64,000 nucleotides of DNA, taken from the NCBI GenBank assembly GCA_016707285.1, contig JADJIA010000012.1:1-64000 (forward strand). The letters run 5' to 3'. Shown piece after piece: positions 1-8,379 of the stretch (positions within the stretch are counted from its first letter, which is position 1; each line of letters starts with the position of its first letter). The notes below the pieces were generated by a model. It saw nothing but the letters and a program-made list of their open reading frames with translations. It ran no database searches and was not told where the DNA came from. A program made the translations under genes and the position numbers. This DNA is from Ignavibacteriales bacterium. GTDB taxonomy: Bacteria > Bacteroidota > Ignavibacteria > Ignavibacteriales > Ignavibacteriaceae.

Positions 1-1515
1 AAATTTTCGAAAAATAATTTTGAGGCGTCGTACTCATGATCTTGAAATCCGTGATGCACAACCTTGATAAGTTCCTTGTTTCTCAATAAAGACGAATGAA
101 TTAATAGATTTTCATAAGAACTTCTGATACTAAACACAACCGCTATATATGGGAATTTTTTTACAGCTACAACGAATCCCGCAAGATAATTTTTCCAAAG
201 ACTTTTCCCTTCACCTTCATTGATTGCATCAATAAAGATTAAAATTCTACTCCCTTTTGTCTCTGCCTTCGCACTAAGAGCAGAAAGAAATATATCCCTT
301 TCACAACTAATTTGGAGTAACTTTTTTATTTGGTTCCATGGTTCTTCAACCGTAAAATGTTGGCCCAGTAAAAGAATGGAGAATTGATTCCGGACATTTC
401 TCTTACTTGCAACATCAGCAAGCAAATGTGATTTGCCAACTCCTGCTTCACCTGATAAAAGCAAAAATGGATTGTTGGATAACAAGACAGTTGGACTTTT
501 AAGAAATTCGATAAAGTCATTAATAGAATAGTTGAGGTCTTGAAAATTCCTAATTTCGCCGTTTAACCTGGCTTTATCACTAATAAATTCCCACTTGGGC
601 TTCTTATTTTTGTCAGAGACTGAAATCAACTCTCTGTATTGATGAGCCACCTCCTTAATAATACAACTAATTTCCCGTAACTCTTCAGTCAGTTTTTCAA
701 TATTGATTTGTGTAACTTCATCAAAGTCAATTTGTTCACATTCCTGCCTGAACCTTGAAATATTTGAGACAATTTTCCTCAATAAGATCCTGAACTTCTG
801 GTTCATCTATCTGAGAAACAGCCTTACTTTGTTTTTAAGCAAATCATCGAGATAAGAAATAAACTGTTTCTCGAAATTTTCATCTCGTGCGATTCCGTCA
901 AAATTTTGCAATGGGCAAATCGAAATTCAACTCCGGAGTATATCTTCTGTCAAGATTTCTAACACTTACATCAAGTTGATCTTTGAACCATTTGTCTGTA
1001 AATTCTTCTTTATTAAACCAGAAGTAAAATCTGCCTTCGTTTTCTTTTTTCGACAATCGGTCAAACAATTCAGATTCACCCCAATACTCAAATTCTAAAT
1101 CTCGACCTTTTGATTTTGCAAATTCTTTCCATCTCGCCACATTTCATTCCATTTGTCCATGAAATAGTAGCATTTAACATCATTTTTATCAATAATCCGT
1201 GGGTCTTGCCTGTCGAGTGGAATACAGATAAAATACTTTACTAAATTTGGATGTTTTTCAAATGCTGTCATAAATGACTTATCTAATTGAGTCCATTGTG
1301 CGCGACCCATTGAAGAGAAAAACTTGGCTTGCCAACCATATTCTGTGCTGTCATTAAAATCCAATATGCTTCAACTCCGCCATCCGGGCAGCCACTCTGA
1401 TAAATTTGGATTTGTTGTTTATTTGTTCAGCTCTTGCTAATTGACAAACAAGTTCTTCAAATCCGTATTTAACATCTCCGTTGAAAGCTCTTAATTTATT
1501 CCATTCTGTATTCAT
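1..1515 (-). pseudogene. Avs-like STAND NTPase with PD-(D/E)XK-like N-terminus, frameshifted and cut by the window edge
   Basis: Read from an ATG at 1513-1515, 16 bases after the fic stop, the pieces join into one protein. The N-terminus is a probable PD-(D/E)XK nuclease fold (PDGGVEAY, then GWQAKFF, with a QxK pair as in Mrr-like enzymes). A linker with YFWFNKEEFTDKWF and RYTPELNFDLPIAKF follows, then a P-loop NTPase with Walker A GEAGVGKSHLL (about 421-453) and Walker B ILIFIDAINEG (about 211-246). The frame stays open to base 1, so the C-terminal sensor repeats lie outside. This domain order matches Avs (AVAST) STAND proteins, which recognise phage proteins and activate a nuclease; that role is inferred. 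The frame breaks near 1385, 1355, 1141, 903, 833 and 774. Nearly all are repaired by adding one base to a short homopolymer, so either sequencing error or real decay is possible. It probably shares a transcript with fic. Confidence 0.7.
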
Positions 1516-1531
1516 TATTTGCTCTATGGAT

Positions 1532-3073
1532 CTATAAATTGTTTTTATTCATCCTTGCGGAAACAATATCTGAAATAAACTTTGCGAAGTCATCAATGTT
1601 CTGTTCTACACTCGCTCTTTCCAAGGCATTCATATATTCTTCACGCTTTTGAAGTGGTATTGTTGTCCAGGGAAATCCTCCGGAGGCTAACATAACATTC
1701 ATTAAAAATCTTCCAATCCTGCCATTTCCATCCATATATGGGTGAATATACACAAATATAAAATGCCCCAATACAGCACGGACCGATGGTTCACTTTCGT
1801 TTTGTAGCATATCGAATAAAACCGGCATTGCATCTCTGACTCCCTGAGCACTGACCGGAATATGAGCAGATTGACTGATAAATACCTGACCATTCCTGTA
1901 ACCGGCAAGATCCGACGGTTTTAATATTCCTGCGGTTACACTTGGTGCAAACATTTGCCTGTACCATTCACTGTGATCTTCATCGGCTGTTTGTCCCGGG
2001 TTCTGTCCGGCAAATACTTTTTTTATACTTTTTTTCACAGATTCAAAGGCCAGGTAATAACCTCTTGCTGCCATGGCATCTATATGAGACTTATCCTGTT
2101 GGTTCCCCACCGGATCCCATTGCCCATGCATTACCCGTTCAATGAGTTCAGGAGAAACTTTATAACCCTCAATTGATAACGAATGGTATGCGTCAGTTTT
2201 ATAGAAATCTTCCAAACTCTGTAAATAAGTCGTTTTATTTTTTGGAATGCCCTGTGACTTTGGAAAAAGTTTAATTATGGAATCACGATTTTGCTGCCAC
2301 ATCATTATGATTCTGTTTCCATAAGGTGAAACATCCCGGTTTGTGAGAGTAAATTGTAATTTACTGGAAAATGGGTCATTCTCGCGAATATCATAACCGG
2401 CAGATTTCATCGTTTGGATAATATTGTCAGCAATTCGTATTCTACGAATATTTCTGAATGCACCGGCCATCTTCCCTGCTACAGTACTGTTTCCACCCTC
2501 AAGAAGGATTGCAAGGATCACAGAATCATCCGTTATGGTGGTTAATGCAGTCCGAATATCAATCGGGCTTTTAACAAAGAAGTTTGATGTACAAGATACC
2601 AGGGCGTAGGCCAGTGAGAACAGGCGGATACCATTCTTCTCAACTGTTTCTTTTTTTGGAGGCATTGTTAAATTTACATCAACTATGGAAGTATCAAAGA
2701 CCAAAGAAGTTACATTGTTACTCCCTTTGGTTGACCTTACCAGAAGTTGTTTTGGAATTGTCCAGTTACCACTATGTATGGATAAGGATTGTTCAGGAGA
2801 TAAACACCAGTTTTTCCCAAATCTCTTGTTTAAATATTTTTCACAAAATTTCCAGTATGCAGTAAACCACGAAGTGCTATCTGCCTTTTTCTCGGCGGGA
2901 TTAGCAGAAATATACCAGCCTTTTATTACCTCTTTGATGAATCCATTTTTTTGCAGACGCTCTCTATGAGTTCTCGAAAGTTCTGAAGATTTAAAAATGG
3001 CTATTCCATCATTGTCCTGAAGGTTTTGAAGCAATTTAAGTGAATTTGCTAATTTTTCTGTTGGAGATGGCAT
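1532..3073 (-). CDS. Fic family protein with AbiEi-like N-terminal region
   Basis: A 513-residue Fic enzyme, the family that transfers AMP or another nucleotide phosphate to target proteins. The catalytic loop HPYMDGNGRIGR (residues 444-455) has the canonical His, Asp and Arg residues. An inhibitory-helix motif SLSIEG (298-303) fits (S/T)xxxE(G/N) and lies N-terminal to the Fic core, as in class II Fic proteins. The first 250 residues resemble the winged-helix and AbiEi-type antitoxin region seen in some bacterial Fic proteins (inferred from pattern). The gene is intact and precedes the STAND NTPase in the same direction, 16 bases apart. Four tandem 24-bp repeats lie just upstream and could be an operator for the N-terminal DNA-binding region. 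The target protein is unknown. Confidence 0.9.
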   Translation of the reverse strand: MPSPTEKLANSLKLLQNLQDNDGIAIFKSSELSRTHRERLQKNGFIKEVIKGWYISANPAEKKADSTSWFTAYWKFCEKYLNKRFGKNWCLSPEQSLSIHSGNWTIPKQLLVRSTKGSNNVTSLVFDTSIVDVNLTMPPKKETVEKNGIRLFSLAYALVSCTSNFFVKSPIDIRTALTTITDDSVILAILLEGGNSTVAGKMAGAFRNIRRIRIADNIIQTMKSAGYDIRENDPFSSKLQFTLTNRDVSPYGNRIIMMWQQNRDSIIKLFPKSQGIPKNKTTYLQSLEDFYKTDAYHSLSIEGYKVSPELIERVMHGQWDPVGNQQDKSHIDAMAARGYYLAFESVKKSIKKVFAGQNPGQTADEDHSEWYRQMFAPSVTAGILKPSDLAGYRNGQVFISQSAHIPVSAQGVRDAMPVLFDMLQNESEPSVRAVLGHFIFVYIHPYMDGNGRIGRFLMNVMLASGGFPWTTIPLQKREEYMNALERASVEQNIDDFAKFISDIVSARMNKNNL

Positions 3074-3113
3074 ATTTTTAGTTCCAAAGCAATTTTGGTT
3101 TATGAATATTCTG

Positions 3114-3209
3114 CTGTGCGATTTTTAGTTTATTATGCTGTGCGATTTTTAGTTTATTATGTTGTGCGGTTTTTAGTTTATTATGCTGTGTAACTTATAG
3201 TTTATTCTG
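3114..3209. repeat. Four tandem 24-bp direct repeats upstream of fic
   Basis: Four contiguous 24-bp units start at 3114, 3138, 3162 and 3186. The shared core on the plus strand is TGCGATTTTTAGTTTATT. The first two units are identical, the third has a few changes and the fourth is more divergent. There are no spacers, so this is not a CRISPR array. The block begins about 40 bases upstream of the fic start, which suggests an operator for autoregulation. Confidence 0.85.
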
Positions 3210-3262
3210 CAAATAAACAAATCTTCATTAAAATAAGATTCCAACTAAAATTTAAACTCACA

Positions 3263-3300
3263 AAAAACGGCAACCTGGCTTAAAACAAATTGCCGTTTTT
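3263..3300. terminator. Bidirectional intrinsic terminator-like hairpin
   Basis: An 11-bp perfect stem AAAAACGGCAA (3263-3273) pairs with TTGCCGTTTTT (3290-3300) around a 16-base loop. A T-run ends one strand and an A-run ends the other, so it can terminate in either direction. It lies between the fic promoter region and the decayed methyltransferase, and would end the minus-strand copper operon. Confidence 0.7.
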
Positions 3301-3353
3301 AGGTAAAATTAGAGGTTCCAGTTTTTTGATTGACATCAATAAAGTTTTACAAG

Positions 3354-3894
3354 TTAAATCTTCCTGCCGATGAAAAAGACATAACCGTAGAACTCTTTGT
3401 ATTTGTTATACATTTCGACTTCGTGTTTCATCTCTTCAACAAGTTCTCAGCATTTTGGTTACCCGGATGTTTTTTGAGGAATTCCTCCTGGATATTGCTT
3501 TGTGGTTCGTAAAAATTTTCGATCCAACACCCTCCGACCAGATTAAATCAAACTCCTCATCTTTATATGGAAGTTCCATCATCGTCCCAACAATTCCCTT
3601 TACTCGCTCCTGCAAGTTATTCATTTTTGCATTGGCGTTAAAGAGATCAATAAATTTAGGGAACATATCAAGACCTTTAAAATTCCCCGGAGCATTTTGT
3701 GCCAATACCATTGTTTGGCCACCGGTTCCACATCCAATATCTATGATAGATGATTCGTTATTCAGATTATCAATAAAGCTTAGTGCTTTAAGTGTTGCCT
3801 CGGGACTTCCCGGTCCTTGTCTCTCGATGTTTGAAAAGTATTCACAGATCAAATCAAAATCGAAATCGTGTATGGATTTATCTTCGTTGCTCAT
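3354..3894 (-). pseudogene. SAM-dependent methyltransferase, internally deleted and frameshifted
   Basis: The N-terminal half is a clean class I methyltransferase fold: motif I IIDIGCGTGGQ, an acidic GLDMFP strand, and DEEFDLIWSEG. The text then jumps directly to sequence typical of this family's C-terminus (NFYEPQ, EEFLKKHPGN). A further shift gives ELVEEMKHEVEMYNKYKEF and YGYVFFIGRKI before the stop at 3354-3356. Compared with related small-molecule methyltransferases, roughly 90 codons between the two halves are missing, including the last core strands. Unlike the homopolymer slips elsewhere in the window, this is a real deletion, so the gene is probably dead. It lies at the end of the copper-efflux gene run. 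Confidence 0.8.
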
Positions 3895-4019
3895 GGTATT
3901 TGTGTTATTATGTTTTTTTATCCACCCATTTCAAGTGGTGTGGAAACTCTTCAGGAATGTGAAGAGATCCATGATTATTTGCACTGTAAATTTAATATTT
4001 TCTCAATGAGTCGCAAACT

Positions 4020-4571
4020 CTATCTACTCATTAATAAGAGCATCATCCCGCCCATCATAACAACACCGCCTATCATATATGGTGCATAACCCATTATTCC
4101 GGAGTGTTCACTGTGATCCATCACGGCTTGCTGTTCTATGAATATTTCTATCGGGATTTGAAAATGCTCGCTGTTAATGGAGTGTATTTTAAAACCGATG
4201 AGTTTTGAATCTTCAGTATCAAGTGTGTAGGAAGCGGAATATTCACCGGTGAGATTCTGATTAAGTTTTGTTTGAGAAAACTCAACTTGTTTGTTTTCGT
4301 CGCCTGTTACGAACCAAACTTCGGCAGACTTGATGTTTTGTTTTGTCTCACGGTCAGTTATGTTAAGTGTATAATCGGCTTGTCCGTTTAACACCGCCGC
4401 AGGAAATTCCGCAACAAGACTGTAGTGTGAAACAATAACCTCCTTTGTGGCAGAATTCATTTGTGAATTTTTATTACCTTCACTACCATGTTCCATGCCT
4501 CCCATCATTCCCATCATACATCCTTCAAAAAGCAAAGATGTAATTACAATTAACAGAATTATCGTTTTCAT
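4020..4571 (-). CDS. Met-rich lipoprotein with YtkA/FixH-like domain and C-terminal membrane segment
   Basis: A 183-residue envelope lipoprotein. The signal peptide ends in a lipobox LLFEGC, giving Cys18 as the lipidated residue. A Met/His/Gly stretch (MMGMMGGMEHGSEG) follows. The middle region (about residues 47-135) reads like an Ig-fold YtkA/FixH-type domain. The C-terminus is a hydrophobic Met-rich helix (MIGGVVMMGGMMLLLMSR), which is unusual for a lipoprotein and would give a second membrane anchor. Methionine and histidine clusters suggest Cu(I)/Ag(I) binding, matching the adjacent Cus efflux genes. Function is inferred from composition and context. Confidence 0.75.
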   Translation of the reverse strand: MKTIILLIVITSLLFEGCMMGMMGGMEHGSEGNKNSQMNSATKEVIVSHYSLVAEFPAAVLNGQADYTLNITDRETKQNIKSAEVWFVTGDENKQVEFSQTKLNQNLTGEYSASYTLDTEDSKLIGFKIHSINSEHFQIPIEIFIEQQAVMDHSEHSGIMGYAPYMIGGVVMMGGMMLLLMSR

Positions 4572-4621
4572 TTGGGTTTTCCTTTGGGTTACAGATATCT
4601 TAATTAATGCTCAACAATTAT

Positions 4622-4671
4622 CCGGTATGTCCAATATCGTATCTTGTGATATACGACGCCGGGCATACCGG
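4622..4671. other. Inverted repeat between the two lipoprotein genes
   Basis: CCGGTATGTCC (4622-4632) pairs with GGGCATACCGG (4661-4671) with one G-T wobble, and an inner CGTAT/ATACG stem lies at 4638-4642 and 4651-4655. No T-run follows on either strand, so it is a poor intrinsic terminator. It may act as an mRNA processing or stability hairpin between co-transcribed genes. Confidence 0.5.
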
Positions 4672-4720
4672 AAGAGTTTAGCTATTAGATTTACAATTAA
4701 TGGTGCCCACGATCACCCGA

Positions 4721-5293
4721 TCATTCTTTGGTTTTGAAGTGTAACATCATATGTCCCTTTGCAACAGATCCACCATGTCCGCCCATTCCGCCCATACCAC
4801 CCATACCACCCATATTTCCCATGCCGGAGTGCATCATGCCATTCCCGATATGTACCATATAGTTCGTATTTGATTTTAATAATGAATCGGGGGTAAAAGT
4901 GCATAATTTATTGCCATCAGACCATTCGAATTTTCCTCCTGTTGCGTGATATTTATCCATATGGTCCATTTTCATGGTATCCATCATCGACATACCCATA
5001 TTTGAATGAATCATAAGGGAGTCATAACGGCAATTTGAGTCAGCGAATTCGAATTCAGAGATAAGATGGAAATTATTCTCCACCAACTCGGGATCAGCGG
5101 GATCAACGAATTTGATTTGAATCTTTTGATCTAATGAAACCCCCGCCTGGTTATCTGTGGGGGTAATTGTGAAATTTGAAGATGCATCTGATACTGCATC
5201 CTGAGGATTTGAACTCATCCTGGTGCATCCTGTTAAAAGCAGAATAACCGGGAGTATTGAGGATAGTAAAAAGAATTTTACTGATGTTTTCAT
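4721..5293 (-). CDS. Met/His/Gly-rich lipoprotein with bacterial Ig-like domain
   Basis: A 190-residue lipoprotein with lipobox LLLTGC (Cys23). The segment starting FTITPTDNQAGVSLDQKIQI has the pattern of a bacterial Ig-like (Big_5-type) domain. Two metal-binding-like stretches interrupt or follow it: MSMMDTMKMDHMDKYH around residues 100-116 and a GMGG repeat run near the C-terminus, ending in GGHGG. The composition suggests a periplasmic copper or silver binding protein for the Cus pump encoded upstream. It has no close functional name that I recognise. It belongs to the same minus-strand gene run as CusA, CusC and CusB. Confidence 0.75.
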   Translation of the reverse strand: MKTSVKFFLLSSILPVILLLTGCTRMSSNPQDAVSDASSNFTITPTDNQAGVSLDQKIQIKFVDPADPELVENNFHLISEFEFADSNCRYDSLMIHSNMGMSMMDTMKMDHMDKYHATGGKFEWSDGNKLCTFTPDSLLKSNTNYMVHIGNGMMHSGMGNMGGMGGMGGMGGHGGSVAKGHMMLHFKTKE

Positions 5294-5329
5294 TTGTTTT
5301 GTCTTTGTTTTACGATATATTTCGAATTG

Positions 5330-5692
5330 TCACTTAACTTTAAACCCGTTTTTCTTGAGGTTTTCTTTGGCTATTTTAAGCGTGACTTGTTTCAGTTTCA
5401 TTTTGCAAATTGGGCATTTTCCGGGCTCATCCGAAATCACATTCCAATCCATCTGATCCTGATATACTTTGCCATCTTTATTTTTATCAATTGACTTTAG
5501 ATCGATCACTCCTTTTCTGATCAACGGATTTTTATCAGTTTTATCCTTTTCATCCCCATTTTATTTGCCATTCCACTGATTTTCGTTTTTTTATTGTTCG
5601 AATCTGAATGATCATGTCCTTGAGCATAAGTCCCGATAGTGAGGAAGCCAAATAGCACAATACAATGCGCCGAAATAATTAATTGTTTTCAT
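5330..5692 (-). pseudogene. Secreted heavy-metal-binding-domain protein, two frame breaks
   Basis: From the ATG at 5690-5692, three frames join: a signal peptide (MKTINYFGALY, then VLFGFLTIGTYAQ), a His/Asp-rich linker beginning GHDHSDSN, and an intact 64-residue tail that includes EPGKCPICKMKLK. The last motif is the heavy-metal-binding (HMBD) zinc-ribbon-like motif CPxCxM also present in CusB. Breaks lie near 5657 and 5555. Either these are assembly indels or the gene is inactive. The protein would sit in the periplasm and carry Cu or Ag. Its position between CusB and the two Met-rich lipoproteins supports this. Confidence 0.65.
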
Positions 5693-5748
5693 TTTTTCTC
5701 CAATAGATTGATTAATGATTTTTATGTTCACTTGAATTGTCTTTTGGT

Positions 5749-7010
5749 TTACTTGCTGGAGCGTCCTTTTTTAGGCGTTCTGGTTTCTCCATGCTGATGA
5801 CCGGACTGCAAACCGGATTTTAATTGACTTTCCGAATCTATAAGGAAACCTCCTGTGGCGGCAACTTCCTCATTCTCTTCCAAACCCTCAAGAACCTGGT
5901 ATTTGTAGCCATATTTGTTTCCTATTTTCACATCACGCCCCTCAAACATACCGTCTGAAGCTTTGACCCAAACAACTGTTCTTTTACCAGAAAATATAAT
6001 TGCCTCGGCAGGTACCAACAACCCTTCGCCGGCAGAGGTTGAAAAGAGGGTTTCACCGTACATTTGGGGCTTGAGCTTCCCGCCTTTGTTTGAGAATCAC
6101 TCCTGATCTTAACGGTTCTCGTTTGAGAATTAACCACCGGATAAATAAAAGTAACTTTACCTGTGAATTCTTCCTGGGGATATGCCTTTAAGGATAATTT
6201 GACCGTGGAACCAAGTTTAACAAAAGCCAGATCCTTCTCATTTATCTCAGAGATGTTCCAAAGAGTTGAAAGTTCTGCGATCTCAAAAATAGATGTCCCC
6301 TCGTTCACATACATACCTTCTTGTACCTTTTTTTCAATAACGCTCCCACTGATCGGAGCATAATAAGTAAGAATATTCTGTATTTTGCGCGTTTCTTCTA
6401 TTTGTTTAATCTGTGAAGTCGTCATCCCAAAGAGTTCGAGTTTAATTTTCGCCGCAGCAACCAGGGAACTGTTGTCAATCTGCTGAAGACCATTTAACGC
6501 AATAAGAAAATCATTCTGAGCTTGGACAAGATCAGGGCTATAAATCTCGAAAAGTGGTTGGCCGATCTTAACATATTGACCGGTTTGATTCACATAAAGT
6601 TTTTCTATTCGACCATTAAATCTTGCTGAAATTATTTTTCTGCTCTGTTCAGTAAAATCCAGATAACTGTACACTGAAATTTCCCTGTTCAGTTTTTCGC
6701 GGGAAACCATCACTGTTGAAACATTCGCCAAGACCTGTTTTTTACCTGTAAGCGTAACCATATTGACCATGTCAGAATCATTACCGGCTGCGGGTTCCTT
6801 AATATCCTCTGTTTTCTTAATGAGGTCCATTCCGCATATAGGGCAGGCACCGGGCCCATCCATTCTAACTTGAGGATGCATCGTGCAGGTCCAGTATTCC
6901 TTTGTTTGTTTTTTATCTCTCTCGTCTTTGTGTTTATCATCCTCCGAACAGCCTGCAAATAAAAAAGTCAATAATATTAAAGTTAGTAACGAGTATTTAA
7001 TTTTTTCCAT
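5749..7010 (-). CDS. cusB: CusB-type RND efflux periplasmic adaptor, one frameshift
   Basis: Membrane-fusion protein linking the RND pump CusA to the outer-membrane channel. Start chosen at MEKIKYSLL (7008-7010), which gives a lipoprotein signal ending LFAGC (Cys21). Residues 39-63 form a heavy-metal-binding domain (YWTCTMHPQV, then ACPICGMDL). The barrel-sandwich and alpha-hairpin region follows (RIEKLYVNQTGQYVKIGQPL, YYAPISGSVIEKKVQEGMYV). The frame breaks near 6100 in GATTCTC. Adding one T restores FSNKGGKLKPQMYGETLFS and the C-terminal domain (VVWVKASDGMFEGRDVKIG). The C-terminal tail is His-rich (SGHQHGET). It follows CusC by 37 bases. Confidence 0.85.
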
Positions 7011-7047
7011 TTTTATAGTCCTGATTTTTTTTCTGACCATTTATCAT

Positions 7048-8379
7048 TTAATAATCCGTCAACTTTCCGCCGACCATCATTTCGATTTCCGCGAGTGACA
7101 TCTGAGTATCTGCCTTTGCCATGTAATAATTCATTTGAACCATCAATAACATCCTGTAAGAATCTATAACTGCTGTTATAGTACTTTTATTGTTCTGATA
7201 AGCTGATACTTGGGAATCTGTAGTTTGTTTATAAAGTGGAATTATCTTTTTATCATACAATTTTAATAATTCAGAAGCTGTAGAGTATTTCACCGTGGCT
7301 TCTTTCAGTTTCACGCCCATTTCTCTCTGCATATTTGTCCGTTCTAAGGCAATACCGCTTATCCCTGCGGCTAACTCTTGAGATTTCGCCTTGTATTTGT
7401 TGATTGACCAGGGAGCAAAAGGCAGATTAATTGAGACCATTAGTGAATACATGAATTCCACTTTGGAATCGAGCATTGTCAAATCCGATTGTGAAGTCAA
7501 AATCATTCCCCGGGGCATCACCATGAACATACCTTGCAGCATTAAATCCGGGATCAATTCCCTGTCATTTGCTTCGATCATTGCACGATTCATTTCGATC
7601 ATGTTATTCATTTTTTTAAGTGTGGGATTGATCTCTGCCAGAAGGTTTTCAAGTTTGGACTGATTAATTGTCAAATTAATTCCCTCTAACTCTTCCGGAA
7701 TTGAAATACCGGTAGCATCCAATTCCCTGCCGAGGAATCTATTTAATCTGTAGTTTTCTGCATCTCTTTGTTTGCCAAGAATTAGCAGTTGTGTCTCGCT
7801 TGATGCAATTTCGCTCTGAATAGTAAGTAGGTCAACCTGATTGATTCGATTGATTGTTAAGGCAGTCTCCATGGATTTCATCAAATCTGCCAGGAATTGA
7901 ATACTTTTCTTTTGGATAACAATTTTGCGGTCAGTAAGCCATAAAGTGTAGTATGACATTTTTATTTTTCCGATAAGATCCACTTTATACTCGGCGTAAC
8001 TGTCCCCCTCGATTTTAGAATTTCGTCTTTCAACCTCTGTCATTGCACCAAGTTTGTCGCCAAGAGGAAACATCTGAGAGAGCCCAAGATTAATCGATAA
8101 AGCCTGGGTCGGGAAAATCGGATTTGTTATCGGAACCTGAGAAAATTCGAGAGAAGCATTAGGAGCCGGATAATTGTTGATTGATTCTGCTCTAAATTCC
8201 GAGGCTTTAATCTTGAATTGTTGAGATTTTAACTGCGGGTTATTTGTAATTGCTTCTTCGATCAAAGAATCAAGTGATTGCGCAGTTGAAAACGATTGCA
8301 ACATAATAACTGATATGATGAATACGAGTAAATTCTTAAGACTATCGTATCTTAAATTCATATACCTGAATAATTTCAT
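7048..8379 (-). CDS. cusC: TolC/CusC-type outer membrane efflux protein
   Basis: A 443-residue outer-membrane channel subunit. It has an N-terminal signal peptide (hydrophobic stretch LLVFIISVIMLQSFSTAQ) and two TolC-type repeats of long helices, each starting from a SLDSLIEEAITNNPQLK or NLLAEINPTLKKMNNM region. Start ATG 8377-8379 shares one base with the cusA stop (TAATG), so the two are translationally coupled. It forms the exit duct for the CusBA pump. Several Met residues (MLQGMFMVMPRGM) lie in the second repeat, as expected for a Cu/Ag channel. Confidence 0.9.
   Translation of the reverse strand: MKLFRYMNLRYDSLKNLLVFIISVIMLQSFSTAQSLDSLIEEAITNNPQLKSQQFKIKASEFRAESINNYPAPNASLEFSQVPITNPIFPTQALSINLGLSQMFPLGDKLGAMTEVERRNSKIEGDSYAEYKVDLIGKIKMSYYTLWLTDRKIVIQKKSIQFLADLMKSMETALTINRINQVDLLTIQSEIASSETQLLILGKQRDAENYRLNRFLGRELDATGISIPEELEGINLTINQSKLENLLAEINPTLKKMNNMIEMNRAMIEANDRELIPDLMLQGMFMVMPRGMILTSQSDLTMLDSKVEFMYSLMVSINLPFAPWSINKYKAKSQELAAGISGIALERTNMQREMGVKLKEATVKYSTASELLKLYDKKIIPLYKQTTDSQVSAYQNNKSTITAVIDSYRMLLMVQMNYYMAKADTQMSLAEIEMMVGGKLTDY

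Noticed and set aside
3114..3209. CRISPR-like repeat array
   Set aside because: The 24-bp units are contiguous with no spacers and only four copies; no cas genes are nearby.
3908..3995. Short minus-strand peptide reading SANNHGSLHIPEEFPHHL
   Set aside because: It looks like a protein C-terminus, but the frame upstream is stopped within about ten codons and nothing joins it, so it is at most a remnant.
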